A DNA stretch of 64,000 bases, from contig SVTQ01000003.1 of the NCBI GenBank assembly GCA_015063695.1, positions 1 to 64,000 on the forward strand, given 5' to 3'. Positions 8,861 through 17,636 of the stretch are shown in pieces. The notes under the pieces are model-generated. The model was not told where the DNA came from, made no database searches, and saw only the letters and a list, made by a program, of their open reading frames with translations. The position numbers were made by a program, and so were the translations under genes. This DNA is from Oscillospiraceae bacterium. Lineage in GTDB: Bacteria; Bacillota; Clostridia; Oscillospirales; CAG-272. Position 1 is the stretch's first letter. Each line of letters begins with the position of its first letter.

Positions 8861-9059
8861 CGCAGATGCAAGCAATAATAAATCAGACACACTTTTCTTG
8901 ATGAAATGGGTATGTTCAAAAAAGCGGGCATAGCCCGCGCATCTGCTTTGAGAGCGTTTTTCCCTCTACCGTAGGCAACTACGCCGACGAGGAAAAAAAC
9001 TCTCAATCTACCGTCGTTTCTCTCAGTCTCTATCGGAGCGCAGACTTTGTCTGCACTCC
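8861..9059 (+). ncRNA. Candidate structured RNA, copy A
   Basis: This stretch has no open frame but folds well and recurs at 60543. Outer stem GCAGATGC (8862-8869) pairs with GCATCTGC (8939-8946). Inside it are a conserved TTGATGAAAT segment and the hairpin GCGGGC-ATA-GCCCGC. After it comes a GAG-GTTTTT/AAAAAA-CTC helix enclosing CCTC/GAGG and a GTAG-GCAA-CTAC hairpin, then the conserved single-stranded-looking AATCTACC and TTTCTCTCAG, and a final stem 9035-9045 with 9049-9059. The alignment with the second copy shows paired changes, which supports a real RNA. I do not recognise the class with confidence. It sits between the oxidoreductase and the aconitase X genes, in the same direction as both. 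Confidence 0.6.
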
Positions 9060-9073
9060 GGGTGAAGAGAAAT

Positions 9074-9148
9074 TTCTGCTTCGCAGAAGTTATATTCGCT
9101 TCGCGAGTGATATGCCGCTTCGCGGCGTGATATGTTCGCTTCGCGAAC
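9074..9148 (+). repeat. Variable-hairpin array with GTGATAT/GTTATAT linkers (4 units)
   Basis: Four perfect hairpins, each with loop TTC and different arms: TTCTGC (9074-9088), TCGC (9096-9106), GCCGC (9114-9126) and GTTCGC (9134-9148). The 7-base linkers between them are almost the same. The array follows the structured RNA and precedes three GTAGGGG elements. Confidence 0.85.
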
Positions 9149-9175
9149 GTTCAATATGGAACAACATCCCCCATC

Positions 9176-9300
9176 GTAGGGGCGAACTGTGTTCGCCCGC
9201 CCGCAACGTCAACGTTTCACCAAACAACATCCCTATTTGGGTAGGGGCGGATTCCATTCCGCTTTACCATTTATCGTAGGGGCGGATTCCATATCCGCCC
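9176..9300 (+). repeat. Three GTAGGGG palindromic elements before aconitase X
   Basis: Copies at 9176-9200 (core GAACTGTGTTC), 9241-9262 (partly degraded) and 9276-9300 (core GGATTCCATATCC). Each begins GTAGGGGCG; the intact copies end in CGCCC. This and the preceding RNA and array account for the whole 8835-9331 gap. Confidence 0.85.
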
Positions 9301-9331
9301 GAAACAGAATTTATCAGAAAGGTATCCTAAT

Positions 9332-10609
9332 ATGATCTTAACAAAAGAACAGGAAGCCATACTTAATGGCGAGAAGGGTGAGACCCTTGCCAAGGTCATG
9401 AAGACCATGGTGATGTACGGCGAAGCCTTTGAAGCTGAAAAGCTTGTGCCCATCACCTCAAAATATAACCACCTTGTAACCTCCTTCGGTCTCAAGGTAA
9501 TGGCGCCCGTATACGACCTTATGCAGAAGCTTCTGGATGCAGGCGTAATGTCGGGACAGAAATTCTCCGTTGACCCCCGTCCTCTTGACAAGAACGTTCC
9601 CGCTTCATTCCTTCAGAACTTCGTATTCAACAAGTTTATGTACACAAAGCAGGACTTCTACGAAAAGCAGCTCCGCGAGCTCGGTCTTATTGACGACAAC
9701 GCCTTCACCTGCACCTGCTATATGTCAGAGGTCGGTAATAAGCCTCAGAAGGGCGAGGTCCTCTCCTGGGCTGAGTCCAGCGCGGTAGTTTACGCAAACT
9801 CCGTTCTCGGTGCAAGATGCAACCGTAACTCGGGTATTATCGACATTATGGGCTCCATCGTCGGCTACGTTCCCTATTTCGGACTTCTCACCGATGAAGG
9901 CAGAAAAGCGACCTGGGTAGTCAAGGTTCAGACCACAAAGAAGCCCGAGGCACAGCTTCTCGGTTCCGCCATCGGTATGAAGGTAATGGAAGACGTGCCC
10001 TACGTTGTAGGTCTTGATAAATGGATCGGCACGGAGCTTGACGATGCGGCGTGCTCTTACCTCAAGGACTTCGGCGCGGCAACGGCATCCAACGGTGCAG
10101 TCGGTCTCTACCATATTGCAAACCTCACCCCCGAAGCAGTAGAGCTCGGCGAGAGCCTTATCGCAGAGGGCGCGAAGGAATATATCATTGACGACGCTGA
10201 GCTTGAAAGAGTTCAGAAGAACTATCCCGTTATCTGGAAGAAGGAGGATGCAAAGCCGAAGCTATGCTTCGTAGGCTGTCCCCACCTCTCTTTTGAACAG
10301 CTTAAGGACTGGACCGTAAAGCTTGAAGCGGCTCTTAAGGAAAGCGGCAAAAAGAAGGTCGTTATCCCCACGGTATTCACAGCGGCACCGGGCGTTCTTG
10401 AAGTATTCAACAAAACGGAATACGCTGAAAGACTTAAGGCGACAGGCGTTATCACATCCTACATCTGCCCCCTTATGTACATGAACAATCCCCTTTGCAA
10501 AACAATGCCCGTTATAACCTCCTCCAACAAGCTTCGCACCTATACAAGTGCAAGATATTACAGAGACGAGGAGCTTCTTGAGATCATCACCAAAGGAGGT
10601 AAGAAGTAA
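9332..10609 (+). CDS. Aconitase X, large (catalytic) subunit
   Basis: A 425-aa protein of the AcnX catalytic family (formerly DUF521). Family signatures are clear: MILTKEQEAILNGEKG at the start, TCTCYMSEVGNKPQKGE and WAESSAVVYANSVLGARCNRN in the middle, and GLLTDEGR. AcnX enzymes are Fe-S dehydratases; characterised members are archaeal phosphomevalonate dehydratase and bacterial cis-3-hydroxy-L-proline dehydratase. In the split form a large and a small subunit make the active enzyme, as here. Neither mevalonate nor hydroxyproline genes lie nearby, so the substrate is open. AGAAAGG lies 9 bases before the ATG; the stop codon overlaps the next start. Confidence 0.9.
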   Translation: MILTKEQEAILNGEKGETLAKVMKTMVMYGEAFEAEKLVPITSKYNHLVTSFGLKVMAPVYDLMQKLLDAGVMSGQKFSVDPRPLDKNVPASFLQNFVFNKFMYTKQDFYEKQLRELGLIDDNAFTCTCYMSEVGNKPQKGEVLSWAESSAVVYANSVLGARCNRNSGIIDIMGSIVGYVPYFGLLTDEGRKATWVVKVQTTKKPEAQLLGSAIGMKVMEDVPYVVGLDKWIGTELDDAACSYLKDFGAATASNGAVGLYHIANLTPEAVELGESLIAEGAKEYIIDDAELERVQKNYPVIWKKEDAKPKLCFVGCPHLSFEQLKDWTVKLEAALKESGKKKVVIPTVFTAAPGVLEVFNKTEYAERLKATGVITSYICPLMYMNNPLCKTMPVITSSNKLRTYTSARYYRDEELLEIITKGGKK

Positions 10610-11052
10610 TGAGAGAATTCAAAGGCAGAGTAGTAACTCCCGGTGAAGTAACTGCGGAAGCGGTAGTAACGAAGCAGGGCTTCAACACCCTTGCATCCTT
10701 CCAGATGGCACTTCAGTTTGGTGACAAGGAAGTAAAGTGCGGCGACCAGAACAATGAAGAGCTCCACGGCAAGCCCCTTATCGGCAAGGCTCTGTGTCTG
10801 CCCCAGACCATCGGTTCAACAACAGGCGGCCTCGTTCTTTACTGCGCGTGCTCCATGGAAAGAAACCCTGCGTGCATGCTCTTCGCCAACCATATCGACT
10901 CCCTTGCGGCTGCAGGAGCTATCCTTGCTGACGTGTGGGTAGATGCAGTGACCATGCCCGTTATCGACTGCCTCGGTGACGAGTTCCTTGACTACGTAAA
11001 GGACGGCATGCAGATAACCGTTAAGAACGACGGCACGGTAATAGTTGACTAA
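10609..11052 (+). CDS. Aconitase X, small (swivel) subunit
   Basis: A 147-aa protein of the AcnX swivel family (formerly DUF126). It carries the expected GKALCLPQTIGSTTGG segment, which corresponds to the conserved glycine/serine-rich loop, and the pattern ending in a beta-rich C-terminus. It joins the large subunit to form the dehydratase. TAATG overlap of one base with the large subunit and a strong AAAGGAGG site point to translational coupling. Length is normal for a stand-alone small subunit. A GAACCCC-type element and a terminator follow directly. Confidence 0.9.
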   Translation: MREFKGRVVTPGEVTAEAVVTKQGFNTLASFQMALQFGDKEVKCGDQNNEELHGKPLIGKALCLPQTIGSTTGGLVLYCACSMERNPACMLFANHIDSLAAAGAILADVWVDAVTMPVIDCLGDEFLDYVKDGMQITVKNDGTVIVD

Positions 11053-11054
11053 GT

Positions 11055-11088
11055 GACCCCCAAACAGACAAGTCTGTTTGAGGATCCC
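11055..11088 (+). repeat. GAACCCC-family element after aconitase X
   Basis: Starts two bases after the stop codon. Outer arms are slightly altered (GACCCCCAAA / TTTGAGGATCCC); the inner core CAGAC-AA-GTCTG is a perfect palindrome and equals the core of the copy at 19632. Confidence 0.8.
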
Positions 11089-11096
11089 TTGAACAT

Positions 11097-11129
11097 ATCC
11101 CCGAAGCCAAAGCGCTTCGGGGATTTTTC
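11097..11129 (+). terminator. Terminator of the aconitase X operon
   Basis: A 10-bp stem TCCCCGAAGC (11098-11107) with GCTTCGGGGA (11114-11123), followed by TTTTT. Confidence 0.88.
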
Positions 11130-11157
11130 TGAATATGAAAAACGTGCCCTTTTTATT

Positions 11158-11230
11158 AGCCTTCTCCCACTGGAGAAGGCTAATTCTTGTTCAACGCAAA
11201 AACGTGCCTCCCGAGGGAAGCACGTTTTTT
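11158..11230. repeat. CCTTCTCC element joined to an ACGTGCC terminator hairpin
   Basis: AGCCTTCTCC-CACT-GGAGAAGGCT (11158-11181) is followed by a fixed spacer (TTCTTGTTCAACGC) and the hairpin AACGTGC..GCACGTT flanked by A and T runs (11196-11230). The same combination appears near 19667-19720 and, in part, at 23243-23292. The hairpin can end transcription from either side and probably serves the minus-strand gene that stops at 11432. Confidence 0.75.
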
Positions 11231-11358
11231 AGTTTACAGTTATAAGCCTCGCTTGCGCTCAGCGTTATGAGTTTGCTTTGCAAACGTTATGATATGATTG
11301 CCTCTGTAGTCATACTTCACCTTGGTCGCACTCATAACGATGCGTCAGCATCTCATAG

Positions 11359-11419
11359 GCGGGCGGATAGGCGCCCTGAGCGAAGCGAGGAAGTACCCTT
11401 GGGGTAATTCCGCCCCTAC
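11359..11419 (-). repeat. GTAGGGG element interrupted by a 37-base insertion
   Basis: The outer parts GCGGGCGGAT and ATTCCGCCCCTAC are those of a GTAGGGG element in reverse. Between them lies a segment (11369-11406) that recurs in reverse at 26518-26553 with two differences. Just before it, 11238-11290 holds a degenerate hairpin array with a GTTATGA linker, including the clear unit GTTTGC-TTT-GCAAAC (11271-11285). Confidence 0.7.
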
Positions 11420-11431
11420 AGATAAAGGCAA

Positions 11432-14400
11432 TCATAACTCATCTATGACGCCGCCGAGGTACTTTCTGAGCATCAGAACGTCCTTCATGGTAACCTTGCC
11501 GTCAAGGTCGGCATCTGCCGATGTGAGGTTGATCTTATCTGTGGAAACAGCACCGCCGAGGTATTTTCTCAGCATCAGCACGTCCTTGGTGTTGATCTTT
11601 CCGTCGCCGTCAGCATCACCGATCACGTAGTCGATCTCGGCAACAACGTAGTTACTGAAGTGGTCAACGTCAAAGACCATCTTTCCGTCAATGAATTTTG
11701 CCTTCATGTCGATACGCTTGCCGTTTTCGTCCTGATAGTAAACGCGGCACTTGTCGCCGTCAAGTCCCTGAGGTACGGGAATGGCAACGGTAACCTCGCC
11801 TTCGGGCTGAACAACTTCACCGTCAAGAGTGAGGTAAATGTCGAACATAACTTCTTTTTCCTCGGGAAGCACTTCGACCTGTTCTGCAACGAGAATTATC
11901 TCCTCGGTGATGTTATCGGAGGTGGTGCCCGTGACCGTGATACCCGTGGTTTCGTTCTTTACTTCGATCTCTTCTTCAACGATGATGTAAGCAATACCCA
12001 TATTGTCGGCATGAGCCTTCGCTTCGGAGTTTTCGTAGCAAATGAAGTGAGGATAAATGCTTACGTTAAAGTAGTAGTAGGAAAGGGAACCGTCAGAGTC
12101 CATATTGTAGTCCATAAAGTAGCCTGCCGCAAAGGCATCAAACTCGGTGTCAGCACCCTTGACCGTAATTTCAAGTCCTTCGATGTTGTCGAAAGCGCAA
12201 TCAAGAACCAGCTTTGTTTCCTTGGGAATAGTAACGGGAGCCGTTCTTGCGGGAGGACAGTAGATAAGAGTGGAGAGATCCTTTGAGTAAAGGATGCCGT
12301 CAACTACTGTGAAATATGGGTTATCTTCATCAACGGTTATCTCCTTGATGGAGGTGCATCCGACAAATGCGCCCTGACCGATCTCCTTAAGCGTTGAAGG
12401 AATATGGAGCTTTTCAAGGGAATAACAGTTTGCAAAAGCAGACTCTCCGATAACCTCAAGACCTTCGGGAAGGTTTATATCCTTAAGTCCGTAGCAGTTA
12501 ACGAACGCCATAGTTCCTATTCTGCGAAGTCCCTCGGGGAGAACGACCTTTGTGAGACCGTCCGTGAAGTAGTAGCGATAGCCCCATTCTTCAAGATATT
12601 CGTCGCGGTACTCGGCATTTTCAAAGGCATAGTTGGCAATAGTGAGAGTACCGTCCTTAACGGTTACGGTCGTGTTCTCTATGATGTCGCCCTTGTACTT
12701 GTAGAAGTGGTTGTCTGCGTATGTTGCGCCCTCGGGCTGACTTTCAAACCAAGCTGTATTGTCAAATGCGTGAGCGCCTATCTCAAGTGCTGTGTCGGGA
12801 AGGTCGATATCCGTAAGGTCGGTTGCGTTCTGGAAAGCTCCGTATACGATATTCGTAACGGAACCGGGAATAGTAACGGAGGTGAGCGCGGAGTTTCTGA
12901 AGGCTCCGAGGTCAATAACCTCAAGACCGTCCTTGAGTGTTATTTCCTTCATGCCCGTTCCCGAGAAGGCGTATCTTCCGATGTAGTAGATTATACCCTT
13001 TGCTGTAACCTCTTCGAGGGAAGAACAACTGTTAAAGGAGCTGTCTCCTATGACGGTTATCTTTTCGGGAAGGGTTATGCTTCTGAGAGAAGAACATCCT
13101 GCAAAGGAAGATGTTCCAAGGTCCTCAAGGGAGCTTGGAAGAGTGATCTCTTCAAGAGCTTCGCAGTAAGCGAAGGCACCGTTCAGTGAAAGAATACCTT
13201 CACCGAGAGTTACGTTTTCAAGTGAAGGACACCAATTGAACGTATTTTCAAGGTTTTCAACAGTGCCGGGAACAACTGCTGATACAAGCTTTGCGCAGTT
13301 GTAGAATGCGTAGTCTCCAAGATCCCGTGCTCCTTCGGGAATTTCAATTTCATAAAGACCCGCATGTGCAAAAGCATAGTCGCCCACGGAACGGAAGTTT
13401 TCGCCAAGCTCAACGTAGGAGAGTTTTTCACAACAGTCAAAAGCACGTTTACCGATGGTTTCAACACCTGTAACGGAAATGCCTTTAAGATCGTAGCAAG
13501 AGGCGAAGGCATAATCGCCGATAGCTTCAACAGTTTCGGGGATTTCGACCTCGGCAAGATTTACGCACCATGCAAATGCGCTGTACGTTATCTCGGTAAC
13601 GCTTCCGGAAACGGAAACGTACGTAAGGTCAAAGCAGCTTTCAAAAGCATGGGGGGCGATAGTCTCAACGCTCTCCGGCATTTCGTACTCACCTGCAAAA
13701 TTCTTGTCGCAGGAGATTACAGTCTTCATGTCGGGGGAGTATGTAACTCCGTCAATAATATTATAGATCGAAGAACCGTCTTCATAGATGGGGTATACGA
13801 GAGGGTGATTGTAGATAACTTCAAAATTTTCGCAGCCGTCGGGAATAACGATAGACTTTCCGTTTATACCCTGAGGAACTGCAACGAGAGTTTTTCCGTC
13901 CTTTGTATAAACGGAGTAGCCTATTGTCTTGTAGGTCTCGTTGTCTTCGCTTACGTTGATGGAGAAGAGGGAGCCGCAATCCTCGAAGTAGGAGTCCTCA
14001 AGGTAGGAAACGCCTGCGCCGATATGTACTTCAGCAAGATTATAGAGAGAGCTGTTTATAAGCTCTTCGCCGATAAACTTAACGGAGTCGGGAATCGTGA
14101 TCTCGGTTATGCTGTCGCCGTTCCAATCGTCAAAGAGATATTCAACGCCGATAACGGGATATCCGTCGATCTCATCGGGAACAACAAAGCCGCCCTTAGT
14201 CCAATAGTTGTAGTATGTGATGACCGCGCCGCCGTCCTGAACGAAGTATTCGTATTCGTCAGATCTTTCGGGTTCTTCGGGTACGGAGTCGTCTGTCTTG
14301 AACTTTGCGTTTGCAGAAGCGGAAAGATGCTTGAAGTAAGCGGTAAAGCCGTTTTCTCCGCCCTCTGTCCAAGGATTGTTTACCTGGTCGTGTGAGAAAT

Positions 14401-16222
14401 AAATATCGCTTTCCCAGCTTCTCGTTGCATTGTAGCGGTCAATGTAAGAGGAGCCGTCCTTCATGGTCACCTTGTATACGAAGTCGGGGCAGTAGTAGTA
14501 ATCGCCGTCAGTCCATACGGTCTCATCTGAGGAGAGAACGGTGTTTACGCTTATAATTTCAAAAGAAGCGAAGGGAGTTTCTCTGATAGTAAACGTAAAG
14601 TTACCTTTCACACCCTTGAACGTTACGCTGCCCTTGTGTGTGCCGGGTGTAAGCGCCGTTTCATAGGTCTGGGAGGGCATGGAGATGGTGGGATAGCTTC
14701 CGAATTCGTTTGCGATCTGCCAGTCCTTGCCTTCGAAAACGGTGCCGTCGGTAAGCTCAACGGTATAGATAATATTGTAAGAGTCGGGCAGGTAGTACAT
14801 AAACCACTTTTCGCCGTTTTCATAGTTGTAGTAGCCGTTTGTAAACTCTTCGATCTCACCGTTGTAAACGGCGGAAATGCTCTTGTAGGGAGAGGGAACT
14901 ATCTTTATGTTGCAGACAGCCTCAAAGCCGCCGAAGTAGACCTTCATGGGGTGCTCTCCGATGCCTGCCTGATCGTCAACTGTCTGTCTCCATCCTTCGT
15001 AGGAAGGGCTTTGACCGAAGATCTCGTATATGTAGCTGCCGTTTCCTTCGTAAACCGCGCCGTCCTTGGTGGTAACGACGTAGATTATTTCGGGAATGTA
15101 GTAGCGGTACCATTCGGTGCCGTCTGTGTTTTCCCAGTTACCGCCCGTGTGCTCAACGATATCCTTTGCAGGGTAAGCGGAAAAGCTTGCAACGGGGTTT
15201 TCAATAATTTCGAAATCAAAGGAAACTTCAATTCCCATAATGGATGCAGTACCCTGATGAACACCGATTCCGAGCTGATTGTTTTCGTCCTGAGAGGGGA
15301 GCCAGTACTGGGGCCATACGCCGACAGCTTCGTTTATCTGATAAGGATAACCGCTGACAATGGTGCCGTCCTTCATTTCAACGTGGAAAACGAGGGCAGG
15401 AGAGTAGTAACAGTACCACTGTCCGTTTGCGCCATCCTGCCAGTTGCCGTTTGAATGCTCGATAACGGGTGAGGGAGTTTCGACCCAAAAGCTTGCAACG
15501 GGGCTTTCAGCTATCTCAAATGCAAAGGTGCACTCTTTGTCAAGAAGTGTGACCTTACCCGTATGATGACCTATGCCGAGAGGGGCTTCTGCGCTCTGCT
15601 CGGGCATTTCGCGCTGAGGCATGTATCCGATGGCGTTATAGATCTCACTGGACTGTCCCGTGTATGTGGAGCCGTCCTTCATATTTACGGTGATCGTCAG
15701 ATCATTCGGCTCTTGGTAGTAGAACCACTCTGTGCCGTCGGCCTCGGTGTTCCAATAACCGCCTGTGTGCTCGATAATGGGAGCATTAACCGCTGCGGAA
15801 ATGCTTTCAACGGGGCTCTCAACGATATTGAAGGAGTACTGTCCCGTAACGTACTCGCCTGCGGGGCCTCTGCAGTCAGCATTGCCCGTCTGAGGGCCGA
15901 GACCGAGAGGAGCCTCTGCGGACTGTTCAAGTCCCCATGAGTCAATTCGGTAACCGTAGTTGTTCGAAAGCTCCCATGAATAACCGCTCAGAGTTGAGCC
16001 GTCAGACATGGTGAGGGTGTAATAAACGGTGGGTGAATAGTAGTAGTACCACTCAACACCGTCCGTGTTTTCCCAGTAGCCGTTGCCGTGCTCAATAACG
16101 TCTTCGCCGACACCTGAGAGAGCCACTACGTAAGGATCTCCTGCGGCGCTGACGGGGACAGCCGACAGAGCCATGGGAAGAACCATCATAATGGCAAGAA
16201 ATAACGATAGTGCTTTTTTCAT
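11432..16222 (-). CDS. Giant secreted leucine-rich-repeat (BspA-like) dockerin protein
   Basis: A 1596-aa secreted protein. Signal peptide 1-27. Residues about 30-620 contain six related repeats with the pattern xxISAxxxxxIEHTGGYW..WFYY..P..Y.VTMKDGSxYxG, each about 95 aa, resembling Ig-like or bulk adhesin modules. Residues about 640-1390 are BspA-type leucine-rich repeats (LREITIPDSV, AFxxCxSLxxVxLPEGL). A short beta-rich region precedes the C-terminal type I dockerin (DADGDGKINTKD / DADLDGKVTMKD). BspA repeats usually mediate binding to host or matrix proteins; the dockerin would attach this adhesin to a cohesin scaffold. AAGGAG lies 9 bases before the ATG. It is 46 bases downstream of the transpeptidase gene and may be the last gene of that operon. 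Confidence 0.92.
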   Translation of the reverse strand: MKKALSLFLAIMMVLPMALSAVPVSAAGDPYVVALSGVGEDVIEHGNGYWENTDGVEWYYYYSPTVYYTLTMSDGSTLSGYSWELSNNYGYRIDSWGLEQSAEAPLGLGPQTGNADCRGPAGEYVTGQYSFNIVESPVESISAAVNAPIIEHTGGYWNTEADGTEWFYYQEPNDLTITVNMKDGSTYTGQSSEIYNAIGYMPQREMPEQSAEAPLGIGHHTGKVTLLDKECTFAFEIAESPVASFWVETPSPVIEHSNGNWQDGANGQWYCYYSPALVFHVEMKDGTIVSGYPYQINEAVGVWPQYWLPSQDENNQLGIGVHQGTASIMGIEVSFDFEIIENPVASFSAYPAKDIVEHTGGNWENTDGTEWYRYYIPEIIYVVTTKDGAVYEGNGSYIYEIFGQSPSYEGWRQTVDDQAGIGEHPMKVYFGGFEAVCNIKIVPSPYKSISAVYNGEIEEFTNGYYNYENGEKWFMYYLPDSYNIIYTVELTDGTVFEGKDWQIANEFGSYPTISMPSQTYETALTPGTHKGSVTFKGVKGNFTFTIRETPFASFEIISVNTVLSSDETVWTDGDYYYCPDFVYKVTMKDGSSYIDRYNATRSWESDIYFSHDQVNNPWTEGGENGFTAYFKHLSASANAKFKTDDSVPEEPERSDEYEYFVQDGGAVITYYNYWTKGGFVVPDEIDGYPVIGVEYLFDDWNGDSITEITIPDSVKFIGEELINSSLYNLAEVHIGAGVSYLEDSYFEDCGSLFSINVSEDNETYKTIGYSVYTKDGKTLVAVPQGINGKSIVIPDGCENFEVIYNHPLVYPIYEDGSSIYNIIDGVTYSPDMKTVISCDKNFAGEYEMPESVETIAPHAFESCFDLTYVSVSGSVTEITYSAFAWCVNLAEVEIPETVEAIGDYAFASCYDLKGISVTGVETIGKRAFDCCEKLSYVELGENFRSVGDYAFAHAGLYEIEIPEGARDLGDYAFYNCAKLVSAVVPGTVENLENTFNWCPSLENVTLGEGILSLNGAFAYCEALEEITLPSSLEDLGTSSFAGCSSLRSITLPEKITVIGDSSFNSCSSLEEVTAKGIIYYIGRYAFSGTGMKEITLKDGLEVIDLGAFRNSALTSVTIPGSVTNIVYGAFQNATDLTDIDLPDTALEIGAHAFDNTAWFESQPEGATYADNHFYKYKGDIIENTTVTVKDGTLTIANYAFENAEYRDEYLEEWGYRYYFTDGLTKVVLPEGLRRIGTMAFVNCYGLKDINLPEGLEVIGESAFANCYSLEKLHIPSTLKEIGQGAFVGCTSIKEITVDEDNPYFTVVDGILYSKDLSTLIYCPPARTAPVTIPKETKLVLDCAFDNIEGLEITVKGADTEFDAFAAGYFMDYNMDSDGSLSYYYFNVSIYPHFICYENSEAKAHADNMGIAYIIVEEEIEVKNETTGITVTGTTSDNITEEIILVAEQVEVLPEEKEVMFDIYLTLDGEVVQPEGEVTVAIPVPQGLDGDKCRVYYQDENGKRIDMKAKFIDGKMVFDVDHFSNYVVAEIDYVIGDADGDGKINTKDVLMLRKYLGGAVSTDKINLTSADADLDGKVTMKDVLMLRKYLGGVIDEL

Positions 16223-16268
16223 GTATCTATCTCCTTATAAAATTTATCATATTAAAAAGCTTTACGCT

Positions 16269-17636
16269 TTAATGACCGTTGCATTTATCGGGCATCTGCC
16301 TTTTCCAGAAGTAACCTATCTCCATTATGCGGCAGTTTTCTCCCAAAAGAAGTCCCGTCTCAGGGCAGAAGGCGCCTTTAATGACCTCGTCGCAGGCAGG
16401 GAATTCCGTTTTGCTCTCATCGGTGACGAGGGGAGATGCGGCACTTCTGAATATTTCTGACGCGTAGTTTTTGTTTGTTCCGTCATGCCACACGGAAAGG
16501 GTAAAATCGGGAGTTGAGCCGACGAACCAACTGCCTTCAAAATTCTCGCCCGTGCCCGTTTTAGCCGCAACGGGAACTTTTCCGAGAGCGCCGTCCTTGC
16601 CGGTGCCGCCTTCTTCCGTTACGGTCTGAAGCAAACGGTTCATGATATCAGCCGTTGAAGGCTCAATGACCTGTACTCCGTCGGTATATTCGGCGAAGTA
16701 GGATAAGGTTAAGATGCCCACCGAGGAAATCTCCGTTATAGTCTCAGGCTTATAATACTTTCCGCCCGTGGCAAATATCTGATAGCAGCCTGCCATATCA
16801 ACGGGGGAAACACCCGTGCTCAGATATCCGAGGGCAAGAGCGGAAAGGATCTCATCCTCGCCGAAGGCTGCGGCAGTTTGCTTTTCGAAGGAAACGTCAA
16901 AGCCGAGCTTACCTTCAAGGAAGGACAGGGAATTTGAAACTCCGTATTCAAGGAGAGCCTTTACCGCCACGGTGTTGAGAGACTTTTTGATTGCCGTCTG
17001 AACGGTGACGTTTTCCATGGCGTAGGTGCCCGAAGCGTTGGAGGGCCAGTTGCGCTCGGTGCCGTCGGCATCCGTTACCTTCTTGACGGGAGAGTCCTCA
17101 AAGACAGTAGACCAGGTCATAAGTCCCGCATCAATGGCAGGAGCGTAAACGCTCAGCGGCTTTATTGCCGAGTAGGGCTTTGTCTTTTCGGTGGCAAAAT
17201 TTACGTATTCATCGGTATAGATGCTCTTGCTGTAGACCGCCGTCAACCATCCGCTGTTATCGACAGCGGCAAGAGCGGCGTTTGAATTTTCAATAAGAGA
17301 GCTTTCGGCGGCAGCCTTCAGCGCCGAGAAAACCGAAGGGTCAAAGCAGGTAGAAATATCAAAGCCTTCCGAAAGAAGCGCCTTTTCTGCCTCTTCTTCG
17401 GTGTAGCCGTTTAGTGAGAGAGTCTCTACCGCCTCTTTTTTAACTATGTCGATATAAGGAATATATTCCTCGTTTTCGGTCTCGCACACACCTTCTTCAA
17501 GAGAGGTTACGTACCCCATAACGTTTCCGTTCCTGTCATAGACAGCAGAAGGATTCTTTTTCAGAGAGCATCCCGAAAGGCAGGGAAGAGCAAACGACAG
17601 AAGCAGAATAAGTGATAATATCTTTTTAGCCTTCAA
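16269..17636 (-). CDS. Penicillin-binding transpeptidase lipoprotein
   Basis: A 455-aa protein with a lipobox (LSGC, Cys23) and a penicillin-binding transpeptidase domain. All three active-site motifs are present: SxxK at Ser156 (SAIK), SxN at Ser219 (SLN) and KTG at 359-361. There is no glycosyltransferase domain, so it resembles the C-terminal half of class A enzymes or a class B enzyme with a short N-terminal region. As a lipoprotein it would act on the outer face of the membrane, cross-linking peptidoglycan or a related chain. Its start overlaps the end of the O-antigen-ligase-like gene by 11 bases, so the two are co-translated. This pairing suggests a role in building a cell-surface polymer. 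Confidence 0.88.
   Translation of the reverse strand: MKAKKILSLILLLSFALPCLSGCSLKKNPSAVYDRNGNVMGYVTSLEEGVCETENEEYIPYIDIVKKEAVETLSLNGYTEEEAEKALLSEGFDISTCFDPSVFSALKAAAESSLIENSNAALAAVDNSGWLTAVYSKSIYTDEYVNFATEKTKPYSAIKPLSVYAPAIDAGLMTWSTVFEDSPVKKVTDADGTERNWPSNASGTYAMENVTVQTAIKKSLNTVAVKALLEYGVSNSLSFLEGKLGFDVSFEKQTAAAFGEDEILSALALGYLSTGVSPVDMAGCYQIFATGGKYYKPETITEISSVGILTLSYFAEYTDGVQVIEPSTADIMNRLLQTVTEEGGTGKDGALGKVPVAAKTGTGENFEGSWFVGSTPDFTLSVWHDGTNKNYASEIFRSAASPLVTDESKTEFPACDEVIKGAFCPETGLLLGENCRIMEIGYFWKRQMPDKCNGH

Noticed and set aside
12404-14395. Several plus-strand frames of 200-340 codons opposite the 1596-aa adhesin gene
   Set aside because: They mirror the leucine-rich-repeat codons of the sense gene, overlap one another, and none has a supported start or domain.
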